Source of the DNA: Oerskovia flava
GTDB taxonomy: Bacteria > Actinomycetota > Actinomycetes > Actinomycetales > Cellulomonadaceae
Assembly (NCBI RefSeq): GCF_026163685.1
Contig: NZ_JAOXSR010000004.1
Span: 62,001-126,000 of the forward strand
DNA length: 64,000 bases
Direction: 5' to 3'
The position numbers and the translations under genes are program-made. The notes under the pieces are model-generated. The model saw nothing but the letters and a program-made list of their open reading frames with translations. It was not told the origin of the DNA and did not search any database. This document shows positions 8,831 to 15,719 of this stretch, piece by piece (the stretch's first letter is position 1; the number at the start of each line of letters is the position of its first letter).

Positions 8831-10090
8831 GTGTCCGTTGATGTTGTCGTGCTCGGTCTCGGGTACGTCGGGCTTCCGCTCGCACAAGAAGCAATCCGCT
8901 CCGGCCTGACGGTCCTCGGTTTCGACGTGAGCCCTCGCGTCATCGAAGGACTGAACGCCGGCAAGTCCCACGTCGACGACCTGTCGGACGAGAGCATCGG
9001 CGAGATGCTCGGCAAGGGGTTCCGCGCGACGAGCGACGAGTCGGAGATCAGCAGCGCCCGCGCCGCCGTGATCTGCGTGCCGACGCCGCTCTCGGAGGAC
9101 GGCGGCCCGGACCTCGGCGCCGTGCTCTCCGCGACGCGTGCGGTCGCCCGCCAGCTCACCCCCGGAACGCTCGTGGTGCTCGAGTCCACGACCTACCCGG
9201 GCACGACCGAGGAAGAGCTGCGCCCGATCCTCGAGGAGAGCGGCCTCGTCGCCGGGCAGGACTTCCACCTCGCCTTCTCCCCGGAGCGCATCGACCCGGG
9301 CAACGCCGTCTACGGCATGAAGAACACGCCCAAGGTCGTCGGTGGCCTCACCCCCGCGTGCACGCAGGTGGCGGTCGACTTCTACGAGCGGTTCGTCGAC
9401 ACGGTCGTGCCGGCCAAGGGCACGCGCGAGGCCGAGACCGCGAAGCTGCTCGAGAACACCTACCGGCACATCAACATCGCCCTCGTCAACGAGATGGCGC
9501 GGTTCTGCCACGAGCTCGACATCGACCTGTGGGACGTCATCCGGCTCGCGAAGACCAAGCCCTTCGGCTTCCAGGCCTTCTACCCGGGCCCGGGCGTCGG
9601 CGGTCACTGCATCCCGATCGACCCGAACTACCTCAGCTACAACGTGCGCTCACGCCTCGGCTACCCCTTCCGGTTCGTCGAGCTGGCGCAGGAGATCAAC
9701 GCCACGATGCCCACGTACGTGGCGCGCCGCGCGCAGGACATCCTCAACGCCGACGCCCTCGCGATGAACGGCGCGAAGGTGCTGCTGCTCGGGGTGACCT
9801 ACAAGGCGGACATCGCCGACCAGCGCGAGTCGCCCGCCATGCCCCTCGCCCAGGCGCTCCGCTCGCACGGGGCGGACCTGTCGTTCCACGACCCGAACGT
9901 CGAGCAGTGGCGACTCGGGGACTCCGTCCTCCAGCGGGTCGAGGACCTCGACCGCGCGGTCGAGTCCGCGGACCTCGTCATCCTCGTCCAGAGCCACGCG
10001 TCGTACGCGGCGGACGAGATCGCCGGGCGTGCTCAGCGCTTCTTCGACACCCGGGGGGTCACGACCTCGACACAGGCACACCGTCTGTGA
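8831..10090 (+). CDS. wecC: UDP-N-acetyl-D-mannosamine dehydrogenase (nucleotide-sugar dehydrogenase)
   Basis: The enzyme oxidises the C6 of a UDP-HexNAc to the uronic acid with two NAD+, most likely UDP-ManNAc to UDP-ManNAcA. The 419-residue protein shows an N-terminal NAD-binding GLGYVGLP motif (9-16), the central NTYRHINIALVNEMARF helix, and the catalytic cysteine at 260 in PGPGVGGHCIPIDP. The GTG at 8831 is preceded by TAGAGGAG at good spacing. WecC and WbpA-type (UDP-GlcNAc) enzymes look alike; the nearby wecB favours ManNAc. Its TGA overlaps the GTG of the next gene, so translation of the ABC exporter is coupled. Confidence 0.9.
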   Translation: MSVDVVVLGLGYVGLPLAQEAIRSGLTVLGFDVSPRVIEGLNAGKSHVDDLSDESIGEMLGKGFRATSDESEISSARAAVICVPTPLSEDGGPDLGAVLSATRAVARQLTPGTLVVLESTTYPGTTEEELRPILEESGLVAGQDFHLAFSPERIDPGNAVYGMKNTPKVVGGLTPACTQVAVDFYERFVDTVVPAKGTREAETAKLLENTYRHINIALVNEMARFCHELDIDLWDVIRLAKTKPFGFQAFYPGPGVGGHCIPIDPNYLSYNVRSRLGYPFRFVELAQEINATMPTYVARRAQDILNADALAMNGAKVLLLGVTYKADIADQRESPAMPLAQALRSHGADLSFHDPNVEQWRLGDSVLQRVEDLDRAVESADLVILVQSHASYAADEIAGRAQRFFDTRGVTTSTQAHRL

Positions 10091-10965
10091 CCTCCGACGG
10101 TCCGACGCAGGACGGATCTCGCGAGCTCGCCGAGCTCGCCACGTCCTACGGCCTGCGCCCGCTGGGCGAGCGGGACAAGCTCAGCACCTACACCCGAGAG
10201 CTGTGGCGCCGGCGCGCGTTCGTCTGGACGCTCGCCAGCTCGCGTGCCTACAGCCGCAACCAGAACAACTACCTGGGACAGCTGTGGAGCGTGCTGAACC
10301 CGCTGCTGCTGGCCATCGTCTACTACCTCGTCTTCGGCGTGCTGCTGTCGACGACGGCCGGCGTGGACAACTTTGCCGGGTTCCTGGTCATCGGGATCTT
10401 CATCTTCACCTTCATCGGCTCGTCGTTGCAGGCGGGCGCCAACAGCGTCCTGTCCAACACGGGTCTCGTCCGTGCCCTGAAGTTCCCGCGGGCGGTCCTG
10501 CCCTTGTCGGTCACGCTCGCCGAGCTCGTCACGCTCCTGCCCGCGCTGGGTGTGATGGTCGTCATCGTGCTCTTCACCGGGGAACCCCTGTCGTGGCAGT
10601 GGCTGACGTTGATCCCGGCGGTCCTCCTCACGCAGATCTTCACGAGCGGGGCGTCCTTCATCCTGGCGCGGGTCGTCGTCTCGGCCCGGGACCTGCGCAA
10701 CCTCATCCCGGTCGCGATCCGTCTCCTGCGCTACGTCTCGGGAGTCTTCTACTCGATCGCGACGTACGTCGACGAGGGCGTGCTCGGCGCGATCATGTAC
10801 TACCAGCCGGTGGCGGTCTACCTGAACCTGGTGCGCTCGGCGCTGCTCGAGCAGTTCGATGCCGATCTCACGCTGTGGATCGCAGGTGTGGCGTGGGCGT
10901 TCGTGCTGCTCGTGGTGGGCTACGTCGTCTTCTGGAAGGCCGAGGAGCGCTACGGACGTGACTGA
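10087..10965 (+). CDS. ABC transporter permease, polysaccharide export (Wzm/TagG type)
   Basis: This 292-residue ABC-2 permease has a cytoplasmic N-terminus of about 60 residues with the coupling-helix region ending in NQNNYLGQLWSVLNPLL, followed by about six membrane segments. It would export a lipid-linked glycan across the cytoplasmic membrane together with the ATPase encoded directly downstream. The GTG start overlaps the wecC stop (GTGA), and the stop overlaps the next GTG by eight bases, so the three genes form a tight coupled unit. It could equally serve a teichoic-acid-like polymer; the permease sequence does not tell these apart. Confidence 0.9.
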   Translation: MTSDGPTQDGSRELAELATSYGLRPLGERDKLSTYTRELWRRRAFVWTLASSRAYSRNQNNYLGQLWSVLNPLLLAIVYYLVFGVLLSTTAGVDNFAGFLVIGIFIFTFIGSSLQAGANSVLSNTGLVRALKFPRAVLPLSVTLAELVTLLPALGVMVVIVLFTGEPLSWQWLTLIPAVLLTQIFTSGASFILARVVVSARDLRNLIPVAIRLLRYVSGVFYSIATYVDEGVLGAIMYYQPVAVYLNLVRSALLEQFDADLTLWIAGVAWAFVLLVVGYVVFWKAEERYGRD

Positions 10966-11818
10966 GGAGAACGCAGCCATCGACGACCTGGACGACGCCG
11001 AGGACGGCATCGACGACACCGGGCCACGTCCCGTCGCCGCGGATGAGCGACGCCCCTCGCTCATCGCCGACGACGTCCACGTGAAGTACCGGGTGTTCGG
11101 TGGCAAGCGCAGGGCCCACACCGAGCCCGGAGGTCGGCTGCGTCGCGCCTTCAACCGGAGCCAGCGGCACGTGGGCGCGGTCACGGAGGTGCACGCGGTC
11201 AAGGGTGTGTCGTTCGTGGCGCACCACGGTGAGTCGATCGGGATCGTGGGACGCAACGGTGCCGGCAAGAGCACGCTCCTGCGTGCGCTGGCCGGGCTCA
11301 TCCCCACCGCCTCGGGCAAGGTCTACGTCGATGGCACCAGCTCGCTCCTCGGCGTCAACGCCGCGCTGATGAGCTCGTTGACCGGTGAGCGCAACATCAT
11401 GATCGGTGGCCTTGCCCTCGGGCTCACCCCGCAGCAGGTCAGGGACCGTATGGACTCGGTCGTCGAGTTCGCCGGGATCGGCGACTTCGTCGATCTCCCG
11501 ATGTCTGCCTACAGCTCGGGGATGTCCGCGCGGCTGCGGTTCGCCATCTCGACCGCAGCCGTCCCGGACGTGCTGATGATCGACGAGGCGCTGGCGACGG
11601 GTGACGCGGAGTTCAGGGCGAGGAGCCAGAAGAAGATCGAGGAGATCCGCGGGCAGGCGGGCACGGTCTTCCTCGTCAGCCACTCGGCAGCGACCATCCA
11701 GCGGATGTGCGACCGGACGCTGTGGCTCGACGAGGGACGGCTCGTCATGGACGGTCCGTCGGACGAGGTGATCTCTGCCTACAAGGCCGCGGTCCGCAAG
11801 CGGTCGGGTCGGCGCTGA
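10958..11818 (+). CDS. ABC transporter ATP-binding protein, polysaccharide export (Wzt/TagH type)
   Basis: This 286-residue ATPase pairs with the upstream permease. Walker A is GRNGAGKS at 98-105, the signature is YSSGMSARLRFA and Walker B is VLMIDEAL. An acidic stretch of about 25 residues precedes the ABC domain. It lacks the C-terminal carbohydrate-recognition domain that Wzt proteins use to read a modified chain end, so it belongs to the short class that exports without that check. The GTG at 10958 has GAGGAG about ten bases upstream. The stop overlaps the following ATG in a TGATG arrangement. Confidence 0.9.
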   Translation: MTEENAAIDDLDDAEDGIDDTGPRPVAADERRPSLIADDVHVKYRVFGGKRRAHTEPGGRLRRAFNRSQRHVGAVTEVHAVKGVSFVAHHGESIGIVGRNGAGKSTLLRALAGLIPTASGKVYVDGTSSLLGVNAALMSSLTGERNIMIGGLALGLTPQQVRDRMDSVVEFAGIGDFVDLPMSAYSSGMSARLRFAISTAAVPDVLMIDEALATGDAEFRARSQKKIEEIRGQAGTVFLVSHSAATIQRMCDRTLWLDEGRLVMDGPSDEVISAYKAAVRKRSGRR

Positions 11819-12975
11819 TGGTGCCACGGGACCGCCTGGAGGTCCTGGTCGTGACGGTCGTGCACGACCCCTTCGACGCCCGGATCTGGCACCGGCAGAT
11901 CCGGGCGATGCTCGATGCGGGCTACGCGGTCACGTACGCGGCACCCTTCTCCGCCTACGGACGGGCCCCTCAGCCCGGGGTCCGGAGCATCGACCTGCCG
12001 CGCGCGCTCGGTCGTCGTCGAGTCCGAGCGCTACGGGCAGCACGCTCGTTCCTGCGGTCCCGGTCCTCGCTGTTCGACGTCGTGCTCCTGCACGACCCCG
12101 ACCTGCTGCTCGCTGTCCCGTCGACGTCCCGCGCGCGCCGCGCGGGCACCGCGGTCGTGTGGGACGTCCACGAGGACACCGCGGCCGCGGTCGGCATGCG
12201 CTCCTGGATCCCTCGCGTCCTGCGCGTCGTCGCGGCGCGCGCGGTCCGGCTGGCCGAGGCGTGGGCGGAACGACGCCTCCACCTGATCCTCGCCGAGCCG
12301 GGGTACGTCGAAAGGTTCGCCCGGCCGCACCCGGTGGTGCCCAACTCGGTCCGGGTGCCGCCGGAGATGCCGGCAGAGCCCGTCGAGCCACGAGTCGTCT
12401 ACCTCGGGAAGCTGACCGCCGCGCGCGGAGCGCTCGAGATGATCGACGTCGCCCGTCGCCTGCGGGACGTGCGCGTCGAGCTGATCGGGCCGGCGACCGA
12501 CGACGTCGCCGCCGCACTGCGTGCTGCGGACGACGAGGGAGTCCTCGACTGGCGCGGGTTCGTCCCCAACGACGTCGCCACGGCCCGGTTGGACGGTGCG
12601 CTCGCCGGTCTGTCCCTGCTGCACGACGAGCCGAACTACGCGCACTCCCAGCCCACCAAGGTGCTCGAGTACATGGCGCACGGCCTGCCGGTGGTCACCA
12701 CTCCGAACGCGACCTCGGTGGACGTCGTCGAGAGCGCGCAGGCGGGCGTCGTCGTGGGCTTCGACGACGTCGCGGCGGTGGTGGAGGCGATCGACGGGCT
12801 GCGTGCCGACCCGGCGGGCCGTGCGGCGATGGCGCGCCGGGGTCACGCGGCCGCCCGCGAGCGGTACGACTGGAATCGTGACGCCACGAGCTTTCTGGAT
12901 ACTCTCGAGGCGTTTGCCGCGTCCTCCGCGCGCGATCGCCAGCAGTTCAGACAACGTTCCGACGACGAAGGATAG
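11818..12975 (+). CDS. GT4-family glycosyltransferase
   Basis: A 385-residue GT-B glycosyltransferase. The acceptor domain begins LEVLVVTVVHDPFDARIWHR and the donor domain includes VYLGKLTAARGALEMI, with LEYMAHGLPVVTTPN carrying the terminal glutamate-containing sugar-nucleotide motif. It follows the exporter ATPase with a one-base TGATG overlap and precedes a dehydrogenase gene by two bases. It probably adds a residue to the exported glycan; the donor may be the uronic acid made by its neighbours, which is inference from position. Confidence 0.87.
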   Translation: MVPRDRLEVLVVTVVHDPFDARIWHRQIRAMLDAGYAVTYAAPFSAYGRAPQPGVRSIDLPRALGRRRVRALRAARSFLRSRSSLFDVVLLHDPDLLLAVPSTSRARRAGTAVVWDVHEDTAAAVGMRSWIPRVLRVVAARAVRLAEAWAERRLHLILAEPGYVERFARPHPVVPNSVRVPPEMPAEPVEPRVVYLGKLTAARGALEMIDVARRLRDVRVELIGPATDDVAAALRAADDEGVLDWRGFVPNDVATARLDGALAGLSLLHDEPNYAHSQPTKVLEYMAHGLPVVTTPNATSVDVVESAQAGVVVGFDDVAAVVEAIDGLRADPAGRAAMARRGHAAARERYDWNRDATSFLDTLEAFAASSARDRQQFRQRSDDEG

Positions 12976-12977
12976 AT

Positions 12978-14291
12978 GTGCGAATCTCCGTGATTGGGTG
13001 CGGGTACCTCGGTGCCGTCCATGCTGCCTGCATGGCGAAGCTGGGCCACGACGTGATCGGTGTCGACGTCGATGCCGCGAAGATCGACGCGCTGTCCGTG
13101 GGGCGCGCCCCGTTCTACGAACCGGGTCTGCCGGAGCTCCTGAAGGAAGGCGTCGCGAGCGGTCGGCTGCGGTTCACGACGGACCTGGCCGACGTGGCGG
13201 GCGCGGAGGTGCACTTCGTCTGTGTCGGTACCCCGCAGCGCCAGGGGGAGTACGCCGCGGACATGCGGTACGTCGACGCAGCCGTCGAGGGCTTGCTGCC
13301 TCACCTGTCCGTCGGCGACGTCGTCGTCGGCAAGTCGACCGTCCCGGTCGGCACTGCTGCACGCATCGCCGACCGACTTGCCACCGAGGCGCCGGGTACG
13401 ACTCTGGCCTGGAACCCGGAGTTCTTGCGCGAGGGCTTCGCCGTCAAGGACACGCTCCACCCGGACCGCCTGGTCTACGGCGTCCCGCAGGGCGACCAGG
13501 GGGAGCATGCACGGACCCAGCTCGACGTGATCTACGCCGACCCGCTCGCCCAGCACACGCCGCGCATCGTCACGGACTACGCGACCGCCGAGCTCGTCAA
13601 GGTCGCGGCGAACTCCTTCCTGGCGACGAAGATCTCGTTCATCAACGCGATGGCCGAGCTCTGCGAGGAGACCGGGGCCGACGTCACGCAGCTCGCGGAC
13701 GCGATCGGTCACGACGACCGCATCGGCCGCAAGTTCCTCAACGCCGGCCTCGGCTTCGGCGGCGGGTGCCTGCCGAAGGACATCCGGGCGTTCATGGCGC
13801 GGGCTGGTGAGCTCGGTGCGGACCAGGCGGTCGCCTTCCTCAAGGAGATCGACGCGATCAACGAGCGTCGCCGCGTCCGGATGGTCGACCTCACCCGTCA
13901 GGTGGCGGACGGTTCGATCACGGGCAAGCGCATCGCAGTGCTCGGCGCTGCTTTCAAGCCCAACAGCGATGACGTCCGGGACTCGCCCGCGCTGGACGTC
14001 GCGGCACAGCTCGCGCGCCAGGGAGCAGACGTCGTGGTGACGGACCCCGAGGCCGTGGAGAACGCCCGCCGGGTCCACCCCGAGCTGAACGTGACGACCT
14101 CCTGGGAGGAGGCCGTCGAGGGCGCGGAGATCGTTCTCCTGCTCACCGAGTGGCAGGTGTACCGCGAGCTGGACCCCGAGGAGCTCGGTGCGCGCGTCGC
14201 GGGCAAGCGCATCCTGGACGGTCGTAACGTCCTGGACCCGGTGCAGTGGCGGGCCGCCGGCTGGGTGTATCGCGCTCTGGGTCGCCCGTAG
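12978..14291 (+). CDS. ugd: UDP-glucose 6-dehydrogenase
   Basis: This 437-residue nucleotide-sugar dehydrogenase should convert UDP-glucose to UDP-glucuronate with two NAD+. It has the N-terminal VIGCGYLGAVHAACMA dinucleotide motif, the STVPVGT loop, the substrate-binding ANSFLATKISFINAMAELC helix and the catalytic cysteine at 264 in GFGGGCLPKD, which matches the UGD/TuaD branch rather than WecC. The start is a GTG at 12978 with GAAGGAT before it. It ends the plus-strand operon and faces the TIGR03089 gene across a strong hairpin. Confidence 0.9.
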   Translation: MRISVIGCGYLGAVHAACMAKLGHDVIGVDVDAAKIDALSVGRAPFYEPGLPELLKEGVASGRLRFTTDLADVAGAEVHFVCVGTPQRQGEYAADMRYVDAAVEGLLPHLSVGDVVVGKSTVPVGTAARIADRLATEAPGTTLAWNPEFLREGFAVKDTLHPDRLVYGVPQGDQGEHARTQLDVIYADPLAQHTPRIVTDYATAELVKVAANSFLATKISFINAMAELCEETGADVTQLADAIGHDDRIGRKFLNAGLGFGGGCLPKDIRAFMARAGELGADQAVAFLKEIDAINERRRVRMVDLTRQVADGSITGKRIAVLGAAFKPNSDDVRDSPALDVAAQLARQGADVVVTDPEAVENARRVHPELNVTTSWEEAVEGAEIVLLLTEWQVYRELDPEELGARVAGKRILDGRNVLDPVQWRAAGWVYRALGRP

Positions 14292-14349
14292 CCAGACTTC
14301 CCCTAGCACCCGCGGCCACCCGCCACGGCCGCCCCCGCAGCTCCGGCAC

Positions 14350-14381
14350 TCAGCACCGGCGGCATCAGCCGCCGGTGCTGA
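14350..14381. terminator. Bidirectional terminator between ugd and the TIGR03089 gene
   Basis: A perfect 13-bp inverted repeat (arms 14350-14362 and 14369-14381) has a 6-base loop, CATCAG. It lies between convergent genes. The stop codon of the minus-strand gene (14365-14367) falls inside the loop. No long T-run follows on either side, as is usual in GC-rich actinobacteria. Confidence 0.75.
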
Positions 14382-15150
14382 TGCGTTCGCCCTCCACCAG
14401 GCGTCGACGGCGTGCCGGGTCGTCGGCGAGCTCACCGGCGGTGGCGGCTGACGTCAGCACGACGGATCCGTCGGCCGCCCACAGCCCCAGGGCACGGACG
14501 AGGACGGGAACCAGCCCTTGGTCCCCGGCGACGAGCGCGCGCGGGGCGGCGGGCGAGGGCGAGCCGGGCGACGGCTCGTCGTCGGTCAGCGCCCAGGTGA
14601 CGAGGTCGGCGTGCGCGACGCGAAGGTCGCTCCCCGTCTGCTCGAGCGCGGGCAGCGCGCCGTCGGGCTCCGGCGCCCAGTCGATCTGGTCCCCGTAGGT
14701 CATGACGGCGGCCGCTGCGTCGACCGCGCCGGGAGGCAGGTCGCCGTCGAACCTGCGGGCGAGCGCTGGGAGTGCGACCGCCACCAGGGCGTCGTACGCT
14801 GCACCACGAGACGGCTGGTCGGTCACGAGCACGTCGCCCGCCGCACCATCCTCGTGCGGCGGACCGGCGGCGAGGACGACGGTCGCCCCGGTGCGCCAGG
14901 AAGCGAGCGTCCACACGACGGATCGCCAGTGCACGGGGAGGTCTATGACGATCCTCACGCCGGGTTCGGCGTCGAATTCCTGCACGAGGAGGTTCGTCGT
15001 CTTATTGATCCAGTTTTCAAGCACCGCGCCCGAGAGCTCGATGCGTTCGGCGTCGTCCCCGTACCACGTCAGGCGTGGGCGGCCGGGGTCCTTGCCGAGG
15101 AGACGTAGCAGGTCAGAGACGTGGGTGGGCAGATGGGGAGTTGTCACCAT
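14365..15150 (-). CDS. TIGR03089 family protein (AMP-binding-enzyme-like)
   Basis: This 261-residue protein matches the actinobacterial TIGR03089 family, which resembles the N-terminal part of acyl-adenylating enzymes but is much shorter and of unknown role. The TWYGDDAERIELSGAVLENW opening and the VVWTLASWRTGATVVLA block are the recognisable parts. No full adenylation core with a Ser/Thr/Gly-rich P-loop is seen. The ATG at 15150 is preferred over one 24 bases upstream because a TAGGCT -10 hexamer ends 7 bases before it, the arrangement of a leaderless transcript, and no ribosome binding site is present. Confidence 0.85.
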   Translation of the reverse strand: MVTTPHLPTHVSDLLRLLGKDPGRPRLTWYGDDAERIELSGAVLENWINKTTNLLVQEFDAEPGVRIVIDLPVHWRSVVWTLASWRTGATVVLAAGPPHEDGAAGDVLVTDQPSRGAAYDALVAVALPALARRFDGDLPPGAVDAAAAVMTYGDQIDWAPEPDGALPALEQTGSDLRVAHADLVTWALTDDEPSPGSPSPAAPRALVAGDQGLVPVLVRALGLWAADGSVVLTSAATAGELADDPARRRRLVEGERISTGG

Positions 15151-15157
15151 GGCGCCC

Positions 15158-15163
15158 AGCCTA
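15158..15163 (-). promoter_or_regulatory. Candidate leaderless promoter (-10 TAGGCT) of the TIGR03089 gene
   Basis: Reading the minus strand, TAGGCT is followed by seven bases and then the ATG at 15150. A transcript starting at this distance from the -10 would begin at or next to the start codon. No Shine-Dalgarno sequence is present, which fits. Confidence 0.55.
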
Positions 15164-15242
15164 GGCCTGTGCATGTCACCTCACCGCGCCGAGGTGCGCA
15201 CGGATTTCACCCGCCATGCACACGCGGCTAGCACATTTCGGC

Positions 15243-15271
15243 TTGACGGACGCGGATGACACGCGTGTAAT
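15243..15271 (+). promoter_or_regulatory. Sigma-70-type promoter of the whiB gene
   Basis: TTGACG (15243-15248) is separated by exactly 17 bases from TGTAAT (15266-15271). This is the best consensus promoter I see in the window. The predicted transcript would start near 15278 and carry a leader of about 35 bases with GAAGGGG ahead of the ATG at 15314. Confidence 0.7.
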
Positions 15272-15313
15272 TTCTCTAATGCAGTTTCTTGAAACGGCAT
15301 GAAGGGGCGCGCT

Positions 15314-15640
15314 ATGTGGAACATACTGGACGACGAGGGGACCTTCCCCTCGGAGATGGACCGTCAACCGGAGAAGGTGGCGCCGGTGCTGCCGCTCTTC
15401 GGCGACGCGATCGACGACTCGCTCATGGGCTGGCAGGAACGGGCGCTGTGCGCTCAGACCGACCCGGAGGCGTTCTTCCCCGAGAAGGGCGGCTCGACGC
15501 GTGAGGCGAAGAAGGTCTGCACCGGGTGCGAGGTGCGCTCGGAGTGCCTCGAGTACGCGCTCGAGAACGACGAGCGCTTCGGGATCTGGGGCGGGCTGTC
15601 GGAGCGCGAGCGGCGCAAGCTGAAGCGGCGCGTGGTCTGA
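15314..15640 (+). CDS. WhiB-family Fe-S transcriptional regulator (WhiB2/WhmD type)
   Basis: This 108-residue protein has the four cluster-binding cysteines C46, C69, C72 and C78 in the usual C-X22-C-X2-C-X5-C spacing. The GIWGG turn is at 90-94 (most relatives have GVWGG), followed by a basic tail. WhiB proteins bind a [4Fe-4S] cluster and act with the primary sigma factor; the WhiB2 branch is linked to septation and cell division. The ATG at 15314 is chosen over one at 15299 because GAAGGGG lies six bases before it. Its position before GT2-DUF5719-zincin-DUF3499-manB matches the conserved whiB2 neighbourhood of actinobacteria. Confidence 0.93.
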   Translation: MWNILDDEGTFPSEMDRQPEKVAPVLPLFGDAIDDSLMGWQERALCAQTDPEAFFPEKGGSTREAKKVCTGCEVRSECLEYALENDERFGIWGGLSERERRKLKRRVV

Positions 15641-15719
15641 CGACGCGGCTGCGGGCCGCACACGCCCGGGATCGCAAATCCCGGGTGCCGCGCCTTCCGG
15701 GGCGCATGATCGTCGCAGG

